From the NCBI GenBank assembly GCA_963739435.1, contig CAVUAN010000022.1, positions 127,172 through 191,171 on the forward strand: a stretch of 64,000 nucleotides of DNA, given 5' to 3'. Both the position numbers and the translations under genes were made by a program. This document shows, piece after piece, positions 39,458 through 48,885 of the stretch. The stretch comes from CAVUAN01 sp963739435 (GTDB taxonomy: Bacteria > Acidobacteriota > Thermoanaerobaculia > UBA5066 > Gp7-AA6). The first letter of the stretch is position 1; each line of letters starts with the position of its first letter. The notes beneath the pieces were generated by a model. That model was given only the letters and a program-made list of their open reading frames with translations, ran no database searches and had not been told where the DNA came from.

Positions 39458-40261
39458 TCAGTCAAGCGAAGAGCGAGGTTGGCCCGGAGGGTTCAGAATT
39501 GCACGTCTCGCCGAATGTTCCGAGAGCGCGCTCCGGCTCGGGCGCTCTGCAAGATTTCGTGGAAGGCGCATTTTTTGCCCAGAAAGCTCGCCATATTCGC
39601 CTTCGCGGAGGCTTGGAGCGAGCAGAATCGCAGATGAATCTGGGTCCACTGCAATTAGTCCACAATCAAACAGTGTGTGAAGGTCTGCTCGAAGAAGCAG
39701 TCCATTGGACATCGCGTTCGTCTCGGGGCCGCGATATGGGTAGATGTGCGATGCTTCAAGAACATCTAGAACACCACAGCCGGTGATTGCGCATCGCCCG
39801 TCGCAAGCCACGACGAGCGCGTCCCGAAATTTACTCTGGCCACGGCGTTGTGTGATCGAGCCAAGAATTCGGTGGCGCGCGTCTTGAATGTTAACGGGAT
39901 CGAAACTCTCGTCATCAGCCACAGACGACGGAATAAGATGCGTCCCTCCCCGAGTTTGATCCTCGGCTGCTTTGCCTTCACGAAATTCGGAATAGGCCGT
40001 CAAAGCTGCGCGATAGGCCGGAAACAAAGTTGAAAGCCTTACACCTTCTCTTGGCCGCAATTTCGAGGGGTTAGGTCTCCCAGCAAACTCGTCATTCTTA
40101 GAATATTTTAGAGTCGAACGGATTGATGCGAACCGATCAGAATTGTAGGCGGCATCCAAATCGCCGTAGGCAGTCTCTATCCGGCGTGCATCCGACAGAA
40201 GAGTCCTCGCATTGGACTCCCCCTTGTGCAGATTCGGCCATTCTTTGAAAGCGGCTCTCAT
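39458..40261 (-). CDS. HNH endonuclease-domain protein
   Basis: 267 residues, intact, in contrast to its frameshifted neighbours. The C-terminal half holds an HNH_2-type motif: ACDGRCAITGCGVLDVLEAS, HIYPYRGPETNAMSNGLLLR, ADLHTLFDCGLIAVDP, with paired cysteines and the expected His/Asn/His. The N-terminal 130 residues are unassigned. Base composition looks less GC-rich than the flanks, suggesting acquisition. It could be a solitary restriction-like nuclease; no methylase is nearby. Confidence 0.75.
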   Translation of the reverse strand: MRAAFKEWPNLHKGESNARTLLSDARRIETAYGDLDAAYNSDRFASIRSTLKYSKNDEFAGRPNPSKLRPREGVRLSTLFPAYRAALTAYSEFREGKAAEDQTRGGTHLIPSSVADDESFDPVNIQDARHRILGSITQRRGQSKFRDALVVACDGRCAITGCGVLDVLEASHIYPYRGPETNAMSNGLLLRADLHTLFDCGLIAVDPDSSAILLAPSLREGEYGELSGQKMRLPRNLAERPSRSALSEHSARRAILNPPGQPRSSLD

Positions 40262-40565
40262 CCTGGTCGGTCCTCGTTGAAGGGTTCAGTTGCAATGGCG
40301 GCTTAAGCGGCGCTTGCGCTTATCGCATCGTTGGATTCGGCTTCGACCCGTCCGTGACCCCGTTTGGCGGATTTCTTGCCACTGCAGTAGTGCCGGAAAT
40401 TCGAGCGGGCGCCCGCGACCGGGTCATAGTCGGGAAAATTGACCTTCCGCGTCTCGATTGCTCGGTCGGCTGCAACCGGACGGCGCGCGCCCTATATCTC
40501 CGGGACCGGCCGCGGGCTAAGAGCCGAGGCTGCGGCCGCCAACCCTTAGGACAGGATTCTCGCCT
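40262..40565. other. Intergenic region with no confident feature
   Basis: About 304 bases between the HNH gene and the divergent ABC1 kinase gene. Short frames exist on both strands, including a minus-strand one ending at 40312, but none has recognisable similarity. No tRNA, terminator or promoter could be supported. Confidence 0.5.
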
Positions 40566-41932
40566 TTGACCCGTGACGACGAAGCCAATCGCCTGAGCGC
40601 CCGCGCGACGCGCTATGCGCGACTCGGCGTCAATGCGGGCGCGCTTGCCGCGCGCGTCGGCGTCAACCGACTGCGCGGCGGGACGCGGGAGGCGGACGCC
40701 AAGGCGCTGGCGTCGGCGTTGGGCTCGTTGAAGGGCCCGATGATGAAGGTCGCGCAGATGCTGACGACCATCCCGGACGCGCTGCCCGCGGACTTCGCGA
40801 GCGAGTTGATGCGGCTGCAGTCGCAGGCGCCGCCGATGGGGCCGGCCTTCGTGCGCCGCCGCATGCAGGCCGAACTCGGGCCTGACTGGCGCGAGCGGTT
40901 CTCCGACTTCGATTTCAAGCCCGCCGCGGCGGCCTCGCTCGGGCAGGTGCATCGGGCGACGAGCCTCGAAGGCGAGCCGCTCGCCTGCAAGCTGCAATAT
41001 CCCGAGATGGCTTCGGCGGTCGAAACCGACCTGTCGCAGCTCGACTTCCTGTTCTCGCTTCGCCGCCGGATCGGCGCGGCGATCGACACGCGCGAAATCG
41101 CGCGCGAGATCAGGGCGCGGGTGCGCGAGGAACTCGACTATGAGCGCGAGGCGAAGATCGCGCGGCTCTACCGGCTCATGCTCGCCGACCGGCCGTTCGT
41201 GCGCGTGCCGCGAGTCGAGGAGAGCCTCTCGACGCGGCGCCTGCTCACGCTGCAATGGCTGGAGGGCGAGCCGCTCGTCGCTTTCGAGAACGCCGCGCAG
41301 GAGGCGCGCGACGCGATTGCGGTCGGCCTGTTCGAAGCCTGGTGGCGGCCGTTCCTTCGCTATGGGATCATCCACGGCGATCCGCATCTCGGCAATTACA
41401 CGGTCGTCGCTTCGGGGCAGGGCGAGAAGCGCGCCGTCGAAGGGATCAATCTCTTCGACTACGGCTGCGTGCGGATTTTTCCGATGCGTTTTGTGCACGG
41501 AGTCGTCGAGCTCTACCATGCGCTGAGGGCCAATGACGACGCGCGGGTCGCGCATGCCTACGCGATGTGGGGATTTCCCAAGCTCACGCGCGGGACGGCG
41601 GAGGCCATGACCATCTGGGCGCGCTTCATGTGCGGCCCCATTCTCGACGACCGGGTGCGCAGCGCCGCCGACGGCGTGAAGCCATCGGAATACGGACGCA
41701 AGGAGATCGGCGCCGTCATGCGGGCTTTGAGGGCCGAGGGCGGGGGCTCGTCGTGCCGCGCGAATTCGTGTTTCTGGAGCGGGCGACGATCGGCCTCGGC
41801 GCGGCCTTCCTGCGCCTCGGCGCGCGGCTCAATTTTCACCGGATGTACGAGGACGCCATCGCCGGCTTCGACGAGGCGACGATCGCGCGCCGCCAGGCCG
41901 CGGCGCTGGCGGCGGTGGGGTTCGAGGCGTAA
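40566..41932 (+). CDS. ABC1/UbiB-family atypical kinase (one frameshift)
   Basis: Atypical protein-kinase-like ATPase linked to ubiquinone synthesis in characterised members. About 455 residues. The family N-terminal motif appears as LKGPMMKVAQMLTTIPDALP, that is KxAQ in place of the usual KxGQ; AAASLGQVHRA (Ala-rich loop), IIHGDPHLGNY (catalytic) and NLFDYGCVR (DYG for DFG) follow. One indel near 41,745 shifts the last 60 residues (EFVFLERATIGLGAAFLRLG). The start by frame is TTG at 40566. No ubi genes are adjacent. Confidence 0.86.
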
Positions 41933-42009
41933 GGCGGAGCGCGCGCTCCGACGGCGCGACCGGTCAGATGCGGGCGCGGCGCCGTTCGGCCGGGCAAGGA
42001 ACGGACAGC

Positions 42010-43188
42010 ATGGAGCGCACTCAAGTCGCGATCATCGGCGGGGGGCCGGCGGGCCTGCTTTTGTCCCACATGCTGCATCGTCGCGGGATCGAAAGCGTCG
42101 TGCTCGAGCGGCAGACCAAGGCGCATGTGCTCAAGCGCATTCGCGCCGGGGTTCTCGAATACGGCTCGGTCAAGCTGTTGCGCGACGCCGGCGTCGGCGA
42201 AAGGATGGACCGCGAAGGTCAGGCGCACGACGGGAGCTGGATCGCGTGGCAGAACCGCGAGCCGTTTCTGATCGACACGAAGAAACACACCGGCAAGCCG
42301 ATGTGGTCGCACGGCCAGACGGCGATCACCGAGGAACTCTACCGGGTGCGCGAGCGCGATGGCGGCCGCATCGTCGAGGAGGCGCAAAGCGTCCGGCTCC
42401 ATGATGTGACCAGCGACGCGCCGAAGGTGACCTACGAGAAGGATGGCCGGCCGGAGACGCTCCAGTGCGACTTCATCGCCGGCTGCGACGGGTTCCATGG
42501 CGTCTCGCGCCAGAGCATTCCCAAAGACGCGCTCCGGACCTTCGAACGCGCCTATCCCTTCGGCTGGCTCGGAATCATGTCGGAGACGCCGCCGGTTGGA
42601 GGCATCATATACGCCCGGCACGACCGCGGCTTCGCTCTCGCATCGCAGCGCAGTCCGATGCTGAGCCGCTACTACATCCAATGCGGCGTCGATACCCGGA
42701 TCGACGACTGGCCGGACGAGCGCTTCTGGGGCGAGCTCAAGCGCCGATTCCCGCCCGAAATCGCAGGCAAGATCGTGACCGGCCCCTCAATCGAGAAGTC
42801 GATTGCGCCGCTCAGGAGTTTCGTCGCCGAGCCGATGCGCTATGGCCGGCTTTTCCTTGCCGGCGACGCTGCGCACATCGTCCCGCCGACCGGGGCGAAA
42901 GGCCTGAATCTCGCGATCTCCGACGTGTTCTATCTTGAGCGCGCGTTTGCGGCGCATTTTCTAAAACGGGACGACCGCTATCTCGAGAGTTATTCGGACA
43001 TGGCGCTCCGACGCGTGTGGGCGTCAGAGCGCTTCTCCTGGTGGCTGACCAAATTGCTGCACGTCTTTCCCGATGATGACGCGTTCGAGACCCGGATCAA
43101 GCTCAGCGAATTCGATCATCTCCAGCGATCAAAGCACGCTGCGGCCGCGGTCGCCGAACAATATGCCGGATTGCCGTTCGAGGGGTAA
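42010..43188 (+). CDS. pobA: 4-hydroxybenzoate 3-monooxygenase
   Basis: FAD-dependent hydroxylase converting 4-hydroxybenzoate to protocatechuate with NAD(P)H. 392 residues, the usual length. FAD motif VAIIGGGPAGLLLSHML at residues 6-22, RIRAGVLEYGSVKLLRDAGV (substrate/FAD region), CDFIAGCDGFHGVSRQSIP (GD-like motif) and GRLFLAGDAAHIVPPTGAKG. ATG 42010 is chosen over an upstream in-frame ATG at 41968 because family members begin just before the FAD motif. No protocatechuate genes or pobR are seen nearby. Confidence 0.94.
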   Translation: MERTQVAIIGGGPAGLLLSHMLHRRGIESVVLERQTKAHVLKRIRAGVLEYGSVKLLRDAGVGERMDREGQAHDGSWIAWQNREPFLIDTKKHTGKPMWSHGQTAITEELYRVRERDGGRIVEEAQSVRLHDVTSDAPKVTYEKDGRPETLQCDFIAGCDGFHGVSRQSIPKDALRTFERAYPFGWLGIMSETPPVGGIIYARHDRGFALASQRSPMLSRYYIQCGVDTRIDDWPDERFWGELKRRFPPEIAGKIVTGPSIEKSIAPLRSFVAEPMRYGRLFLAGDAAHIVPPTGAKGLNLAISDVFYLERAFAAHFLKRDDRYLESYSDMALRRVWASERFSWWLTKLLHVFPDDDAFETRIKLSEFDHLQRSKHAAAAVAEQYAGLPFEG

Positions 43189-43412
43189 GCGTCCCCTCGG
43201 GAAAGTGGGTGGAGGCGCCGCAATTGATCCAGGCTGACGACCCATTGGGGCTCAGATCTCGCAGACGTGTTTGCCTTCAATGCGAAACGGTCCGTCGTGA
43301 TCAGCGCAGTAACCAGTTGTGAAGTTGTTGGAGATTTTTCGCTGGCGAGATACAAATTTTGGAGGTCAGCGGGGCGGGAACCTCGCTCATTGCACCGAAC
43401 GGATTTCTGCCG

Positions 43413-43712
43413 ATGGAGCCGAACCAAGTCGCCTTCTATCTCGGCGTTGCAATCATTCTTTTCGGGCTCGGCGTTTGGATTTTTTGGCCGCCGGCCCCGA
43501 CGACAGAAAACAAGATCAAATTTCTTGGACTCGAAGTCACCCTAAATACGCAAGCCTTCGTTGTCGTAACGTTCGGTATCGTTTTGATCCTCCTAAGCAG
43601 CCTGCTGCGGGGCTCAGCTCCTGTAGCTGTGCCCCATGTTGAACAAAATTCTGGTCTATCGAAGTCAGTCAGAGAATTACTGCGGATCGGGGCGCACAAT
43701 CGAACTTGGTGA
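43413..43712 (+). CDS. Small hypothetical membrane protein
   Basis: 99 residues with two hydrophobic segments: VAFYLGVAIILFGLGVWIFW and AFVVVTFGIVLILLSSLL. A hydrophilic tail follows. Lower GC than its neighbours. No family recognised. The next reading frame may be its continuation after an indel. Confidence 0.5.
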   Translation: MEPNQVAFYLGVAIILFGLGVWIFWPPAPTTENKIKFLGLEVTLNTQAFVVVTFGIVLILLSSLLRGSAPVAVPHVEQNSGLSKSVRELLRIGAHNRTW

Positions 43713-43975
43713 GCAAACTGGATTTGACGGAACGCCATATAGTGTACATTTTGACTTCACACGGGGCATTGAGAAGATCGATCTACACGCTTGTGGACGT
43801 GAGGTTTGGGTTTCAAAAAATAGCTTGAAATATGTGTATCTCGTGGATGGACAAATGGACAGAACCTCGAATCGCCTGTACATCGAAAACTCTGACGGAA
43901 CGTTGCGTTTCAGGAACTCGATAGACAGCACAAGCTCAATCAAGGAACTTGACGGCCGCCGAGGAGCCGCACGGA
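43636..43975 (+). CDS. Hypothetical protein or frameshifted tail of the preceding membrane protein
   Basis: Encodes SENYCGSGRTIELGEQTG, SVHFDFTRGIEKIDLHACG and MDRTSNRLYIENSDGTLRFR, a plausible beta-rich soluble domain. It overlaps the previous gene in a different frame and has similar low GC, so one gene of about 185 residues with an indel near 43,670 is possible. The end is not clear, since the open frame runs on as a shadow. Confidence 0.35.
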
Positions 43976-44276
43976 CGAATCGCCCCCTTCCGGCACGCTC
44001 TGCGGTCGCCCTGGCGATTGTATCGTTATCGCCGAGGTTGCCGCGCACGCTCCTCAGCTCCAGTTCATCGGCGGTGGCAGCGACAATGAAGGCGACGCCG
44101 AGTTGCGTGGTGACGAGGCCCGTGAGCGCGCCGATCGCGTAGAGCGCCTGCCCGCCCACGATGCTGGCGGACCGCCTCGGAATGTGGGGCTGGCGGTCTC
44201 TCGTTTGCTATCTCCGCGCGTTCGGCGAAATGCGGGCGGATCGAAGGCGCCGATGGCCATCCCGCTCTGAAGGCGC

Positions 44277-44908
44277 CTAAAGGCGCGACAGGATCGGCAG
44301 CCTCGGCGCGAACGCGTAGTTGAGCTGGATGAGGATGATCAGCGCGATCCCGAGCGGCACGCTCACGAGGCCGAGCAGCGCGCCGAACTCCATAGAGGGA
44401 CTGGGCGACAATGACTTCGTCTTCGAAAAGCGCCTGTGAGCTCCCTGGGCGTGTCATCCCGGATGAGCTTCGCCCGTTCGGCACAAGCCCAGGTGACATA
44501 GACGGCCACGCCGAGCAGGACGATGTTCAGCCAGTAAATGACGAACGCGGTGCGGTAGGTGAAGAAATCGGCCAAGAGCCGGGTCGTGAACGGCAGGACG
44601 GTGATGATCGCGAGAAACGTCAGGTGCAGCCATGTCAGGTCGCGGTTCGAGCGCGCGAGGTGGCTGAGCTGCGTCTGCTGGGCGACCCAGAAGATGCCAA
44701 GCGTGAGCAGGCTGAGAAGCCAGGGCATGAGCCTGTGCGACGAGGCGATGAGCGCGCTGAACAATTCAGCCTCCGAGTGGATGTCGGCAGGCTCGGGCGA
44801 GCGGAAATCGAGCACCAGCACCGTCGCCGCAAAGGCGAAAATGCCGTCGCTGAGGGCCTCGATGCGGCCGACGTCGCCGCCGGCGAAATGATTGTAGTGC
44901 CTCTCCAC
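44277..44908 (-). CDS. TMEM175-family potassium channel (one frameshift)
   Basis: Bacterial six-helix K+ channel family (DUF1211). The signature RIEALSDGIFAFAATVLVLD corresponds to the RxxxFSDxxFA motif, with Leu in place of the first Phe. Further helices: LMPWLLSLLTLGIFWVAQQT, WLHLTFLAIITVLPFTTRLL, FVIYWLNIVLLGVAVYVTWA, and after an indel near 44,430 ALIILIQLNYAFAPRLPILS. Start GTG at 44908 by similarity to family N-termini (ERHYNHFAG). It lies 33 bases after engB on the same strand. Confidence 0.8.
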
Positions 44909-44940
44909 GGAGCGACCATCGCAATGGACGGCGCGCGAGG

Positions 44941-45611
44941 TCAACCGGCAGAGGCTGTTCTCCATGCGCTGCGCTCGGCGATGAGCCTCGCGATATGGGC
45001 GCGCAAGTCCGCGACGCTGTCGCCGTCCCGCGCCGATGTGAACAGAACTTCGGGGAACGCGGCGACATGTTTCCTCAGGGCCTCCAGGGTCGAAGCCACG
45101 CGCGCGCTCTGATCGGCCGATTTCACTTCGTCGCGCTTGGTCAGGACCACCGCGTAAGAGACCGCGGCGGCGTCGAGCATGCGCATCGTCTCGTGATCGT
45201 TTTCCTTCAGCCCGTGTCTGCCGTCGACGAGCACGAAGACGCGCATGAGCGAGGGACGACCGCGCAGATAATCTCGCGCGAGCTTCCCCAGGCCGCGGAT
45301 TTTTCCTTAGCGACCGCCGCATAGCCGTAGCCCGGCATGTCGACCAGCGTCGCCGCGCCGTGAAGATCGAAGAAGATGAGCTCCTGTGTGCGGCCCGGTG
45401 TGCGCGACGTGCGCGCAAGAGCGGAGCGGCCGGTCAAGGCGTTGATGAGCGAGGACTTGCCGACGTTCGACCGCCCGGCGAAGGCGACTTCGGGCGCGCC
45501 GATCGGCGGCAGCCCGTCCGAGCGCGCAGCGGCGAAGAAGAATTCGCACGGGCCGGCGAACAGCTTGCGTCCGGCCTCCGTCCAATCGACCGCCGCCTCG
45601 GGCGGGCTCAT
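44941..45611 (-). CDS. engB: Ribosome-biogenesis GTPase YihA/EngB (one frameshift)
   Basis: TRAFAC GTPase for ribosome assembly and division. G1 FAGRSNVGKSSLINALTG, G2 region RTSRTPGRTQEL, G3 LVDMPGYGYA, and, after a one-base loss in an A run near 45,300, RVFVLVDGRHGLKENDHE and G4 VVLTKRDEVK. ATG at 45611 overlaps the yidC stop by ATGA. Homopolymer loss points to sequencing error. Confidence 0.93.
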
Positions 45612-47431
45612 GCGCTCGGCGTTTTCGCCGGGCTCCGGGCAAGGAGCTTGGTCAGGTTGTCCCACAGTTCGACCTTCACGCCCGCTTTGCTCATGATATA
45701 ATATTGCTGGATCACCGTCAGAGTGTTGTTCCAGGTCCAGTAGATGACGAGGCCGGCCGGGAACGTCCCGAGCATGAAGGTGAAGATCACCGGCATCCAC
45801 GCGAACATCGACTTCTGAACCGGATCGGCCGGCTCGGGATTCATCTTCATTTGGACGAACATCGTCACGCCCATGACGAGCGGCCAGATTCCGAGCGCGA
45901 GGAAATGGCCGAAGACCGGCAGGGCGGTCGGATCCCAGGGTATGAGGCCGAACAGCGTGAACACGTTGGTGGGATCGGGGGCGGAGAGATCCCTGATCCA
46001 GCCGAAGAACGGCGCATGCCGCATCTCGATGGTGATGAAAATGACCTTGTAGAGCGCGAAGAACACCGGGATCTGGATCACCATCGGCAAGCAGCCGGCG
46101 ACCGGATTGACCCCTTCGCGCTTGAACAGCGCCATCTGCTCCTGCTGCTGCTTGACCTTATCGTCGGGATAGAGGTCTTTGAGCGCCGCGATCTGCGGCT
46201 GAATCTTCTTCATCTTCGCCATCGAATTGTAGGAGCGATTGGCGAGCGGGAAGAAGGCGAGCTTGACGAGAACCGTGACGATGAGGATCGCGACGCCGAA
46301 ATTGCCGACGCGCCTGTAAATCGCGTCGATGAGCAGGAACAGCGGCTTGGTGATGAAATAGAACCAGCCCCAGTCGATCATTAAATCGAACTTCTTGATG
46401 CCGAGACGGGCCCCGTAATTGTCGATAGTGCTCACCTCCTTGGCGCCGGCGAAGACGCGCGTCGTCGCCTCGGCGGAGGCCCCTGGCGCAACGGTTTGTT
46501 CCGCGCCGAGGAAATCGGCCTGGTAATCCTCCGGCTGGTCGGTTCCGCGGGCCGAGAAACGCGCGTCGATCGCGGCCGTCTGTTCGGGGATGATCGCGGA
46601 GCCCCAGTATTTGTCGGTGAAGCCGAGCCAACCGCCGTCGCCCTTGTAAGCGCGCAGCTTGCCGGCGTCCTTGTCGATCGTGGCGTAGGTGACCTCCTGC
46701 ACCGAACCGTCGCCGATCACGCCGACGAGGCCTTCGTGCAGCACCGAATATCCCGCGACATTCGGTTTGCCGTGCCGCAGGATGAGCGCATACGGCCTCA
46801 GCGCCACATCCGACGGGCCGCTATTGGCGACGGAGTCCGTTACTCTGAACATATACTTGTCGTCGACTGCGATGACGCGTTTGAAGACAAGCCCGGCGCC
46901 GTTGTCCCAGGTCAGCGTCACGGGCTGCTGGGGCGTCAGCGTTTTAACGTCGGCGGTCCACAGCGTCTCGCGATTGGGCGTCTTAACGCCGCTCCCGCTC
47001 ACAAACCCTGTCTCCGCCCAATAGGCGTCCGGCGCGCCGCGCGGCACGAAGAGACGGATCAGCGGGCTATTGGGGTCGATGGTCTCGTGATAGTCGCGGA
47101 GAACGAGATCGTCGAGCGCGCCGCCCCGAAGGTCGATCGAACCGCCGAGGCTCGGCGTGTCGATAGTTACCCGGGGGCTCGCCGCCAGGGCCTCATTGAG
47201 CGTAACTGGCGCCGGCGCCGCAGGCGCGGCGGGGGTCGCCGGCGCCGTCTGCGGCGCGCCCGGCCCGGCGGATGGCTCGGCCGCGGTCTTCGGGACCGGA
47301 TTGTTCGCCTGGGTCTGCGCCTGATGCTCGCGCACATATTGGGGGCCGGCGTAGAAGTATTGCCACGCGGCCATCACTAGGACCGACAGCGCGATCGCGA
47401 GAAAGAGGTTCCTCGTGTCCTCGTTGTTCAT
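45608..47431 (-). CDS. yidC: Membrane protein insertase YidC
   Basis: 607 residues. N-terminal helix LFLAIALSVLVMAAWQYFYA, a Pro/Ala linker, a large periplasmic beta-domain (about residues 80-365), then the conserved five-helix insertase region (GNFGVAILIVTVLVKLAFFP, NPVAGCLPMVIQIPVFFALY, FPAGLVIYWTWNNTLTVIQQ). Inserts and folds inner-membrane proteins with or without Sec. Overlaps rnpA (ATGA) and engB (ATGA). Confidence 0.97.
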   Translation of the reverse strand: MNNEDTRNLFLAIALSVLVMAAWQYFYAGPQYVREHQAQTQANNPVPKTAAEPSAGPGAPQTAPATPAAPAAPAPVTLNEALAASPRVTIDTPSLGGSIDLRGGALDDLVLRDYHETIDPNSPLIRLFVPRGAPDAYWAETGFVSGSGVKTPNRETLWTADVKTLTPQQPVTLTWDNGAGLVFKRVIAVDDKYMFRVTDSVANSGPSDVALRPYALILRHGKPNVAGYSVLHEGLVGVIGDGSVQEVTYATIDKDAGKLRAYKGDGGWLGFTDKYWGSAIIPEQTAAIDARFSARGTDQPEDYQADFLGAEQTVAPGASAEATTRVFAGAKEVSTIDNYGARLGIKKFDLMIDWGWFYFITKPLFLLIDAIYRRVGNFGVAILIVTVLVKLAFFPLANRSYNSMAKMKKIQPQIAALKDLYPDDKVKQQQEQMALFKREGVNPVAGCLPMVIQIPVFFALYKVIFITIEMRHAPFFGWIRDLSAPDPTNVFTLFGLIPWDPTALPVFGHFLALGIWPLVMGVTMFVQMKMNPEPADPVQKSMFAWMPVIFTFMLGTFPAGLVIYWTWNNTLTVIQQYYIMSKAGVKVELWDNLTKLLARSPAKTPSA

Positions 47432-47883
47432 GGTCGCCTGTCTCTACCCTCAGCGCTCATCCGGCCGGGTCCGCGGAGGCGATCCTCCTGGCGCCCGCGC
47501 CGCACCATGCGGAAGACGTCGCGCAAGTCGTCGACGAGCGCGGCGAACCTGCGCCCCAGCGCCTCGCGCCGCGCCATCAGGACGTAGTCGTGATCCCCTT
47601 GCGCCTCAAGTGGCCAGGCCGCGCGCAGCGCCTCTTTCAGTCTGCGGCGGATGCGATTGCGCTCGACCGCGTTGCCGACTTTCCTTGTCACGGTGAAGCC
47701 GATACGCGCGCCCTTCGCCTCGCCTTCGAGCCCCTCGCGCCGACGAGCCTGCAGCGTGAACGCCTCGACCGAGGCGCGCTTTCCACGCGAGACGCGTTGG
47801 AATTCCGTGCGCTGGGTCAGGCGGCCAGGTGGCTCACCGCAGAGGACCGGCCTTCCGTCCTCATGCAAGGATTTGGGCTGCAT
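47428..47883 (-). CDS. rnpA: Ribonuclease P protein component
   Basis: 151 residues, basic. RNA-contact motif RKVGNAVERNRIRRRLKEAL is clear, with an N-terminal RLTQRTEFQRV typical of the family. About 30 extra residues at each end compared with E. coli, common in alphaproteobacteria. Overlaps yidC; rpmH lies 55 bases upstream. Confidence 0.94.
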   Translation of the reverse strand: MQPKSLHEDGRPVLCGEPPGRLTQRTEFQRVSRGKRASVEAFTLQARRREGLEGEAKGARIGFTVTRKVGNAVERNRIRRRLKEALRAAWPLEAQGDHDYVLMARREALGRRFAALVDDLRDVFRMVRRGRQEDRLRGPGRMSAEGRDRRP

Positions 47884-47938
47884 CCGGGGCGTCGCATCAG
47901 CAAGAGGAAGGGTCAGGGCGGCGGCGTCGGCCGCGCGG

Positions 47939-48073
47939 TCAGGCGGAGAGCTTCTTGCGGCCGCGGGCGCGGCGCGCGTTCAACACCTTACGGCCGCCCA
48001 CGGTCGCCATGCGGGCCCGAAAACCATGACGGCGCTTGCGAACGAGCTTGCTCGGTTGATAGGTCCGCTTCAC
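47939..48073 (-). CDS. rpmH: 50S ribosomal protein L34
   Basis: 44 residues: KRTYQPSKLVRKRRHGFRAR and GGRKVLNARRARGRKKLSA match L34 nearly completely. The start is GTG at 48073. First gene of the rpmH-rnpA-yidC-engB operon. Confidence 0.97.
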   Translation of the reverse strand: MKRTYQPSKLVRKRRHGFRARMATVGGRKVLNARRARGRKKLSA

Positions 48074-48221
48074 GATCGTGTCTCCAAATTCGCTCTTTCG
48101 CGCGGAAGGGCCGCGTAGTCCCGCGCCCGACTCACGAACGCGGCCTGTCGCGACAATTTTCAAGACGCGCGGCAAGCCGGGGAAATGCTTTGCGGCGCTC
48201 TCGCGCCGCATCAGGACGGGG

Positions 48222-48250
48222 CTTATGCGGCGCCGGGATGGTCAAGTCAA
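48222..48250 (-). promoter_or_regulatory. Probable sigma-70-type promoter of the rpmH operon
   Basis: TTGACT (48245-48250) and CATAAG (48222-48227) are separated by exactly 17 bases on the minus strand, giving a start near 48,215 and a leader of about 140 bases before rpmH. Confidence 0.5.
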
Positions 48251-48325
48251 TCGCCGCTAGTCTTGCTGCAGTCCGGCTGCTCTGGCCAAATGAGCACGAT
48301 TTCCAGGACGGGACGCGATCAAGGT

Positions 48326-48553
48326 TGCGAGAGGAAGAGCTCCAAATGGAACTCGGCGGTGCGGCCAATATAGAGAACCCGGCGTCCGAGGAGCGACACG
48401 ATGTAGCCGGCGCAGCCCCGCGCGGCGGGAGTCGATGCTTTAGCCCTCGAAGCCTGCCTGCATCTGCGCCCCGACGATCTGCTGAAAGGTCACTGCGCCG
48501 CTTTCCGCGCCCTCGAGGCAGGTCCGGGCGACTTTCTTCAGGCGGGCGCCCAT
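48326..48553 (-). pseudogene. Remnant of a small unknown gene (possibly DUF1398-like)
   Basis: ATG 48553 opens LKKVARTCLEGAESGAVTFQ QIVGAQMQAGFEG-type text (37 codons, TAA at 48440), followed in other frames by GYIVSLLGRRVLYIG and RTAEFHLELFLSQP up to about 48,326. The first part resembles the start of DUF1398 proteins. Either a degraded gene or two indels in a short gene. Apart from this and the rpmH promoter I see nothing in the 48,074-48,678 gap. Confidence 0.3.
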
Positions 48554-48678
48554 CCTTTATGCTCCTTGTCCACTGGTGAGCAGCTACGTCATTCGACTGG
48601 CGTACAGGTCAGCCTAGGCCCCCCGCGACCACGTCTTTGACAGCCTTCCAAGGCGTCGCGCTCGCCTTCCGACAGCTG

Positions 48679-48885
48679 TCACCTGGCCGGGCTGACCAGA
48701 TCCAGGCAGTCGCGCCGGCCCGAATTCAAGCAATTCTGCAGTTTGCGCTGTTGATCCAGATATTTGAATGCCCAGTAACCCAGGGCCACAAGGACGAGGA
48801 CGGCGACGACCGCCGCGAAATTGGCGGAGCTTCGGCCCTCCGGCCTGCCATCATCTTCGTTGCCCCCGCTCGACTGGCCGGTCAT
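48679..48885 (-). CDS. Small single-pass membrane protein coupled to dxs
   Basis: 68 residues: a Gly/Ser/Asp-rich cytoplasmic N-terminus, one helix (FAAVVAVLVLVALGYWAFKY) and a tail with two cysteines (LQNCLNSGRRDCLDLV). The ATG overlaps the dxs stop by ATGA, so it is translationally coupled. No family recognised. Confidence 0.6.
   Translation of the reverse strand: MTGQSSGGNEDDGRPEGRSSANFAAVVAVLVLVALGYWAFKYLDQQRKLQNCLNSGRRDCLDLVSPAR

Noticed and set aside
39458..40261. HNH gene as part of a restriction-modification or retron system
   Set aside because: No methylase, specificity subunit, reverse transcriptase or structured RNA is visible next to it.
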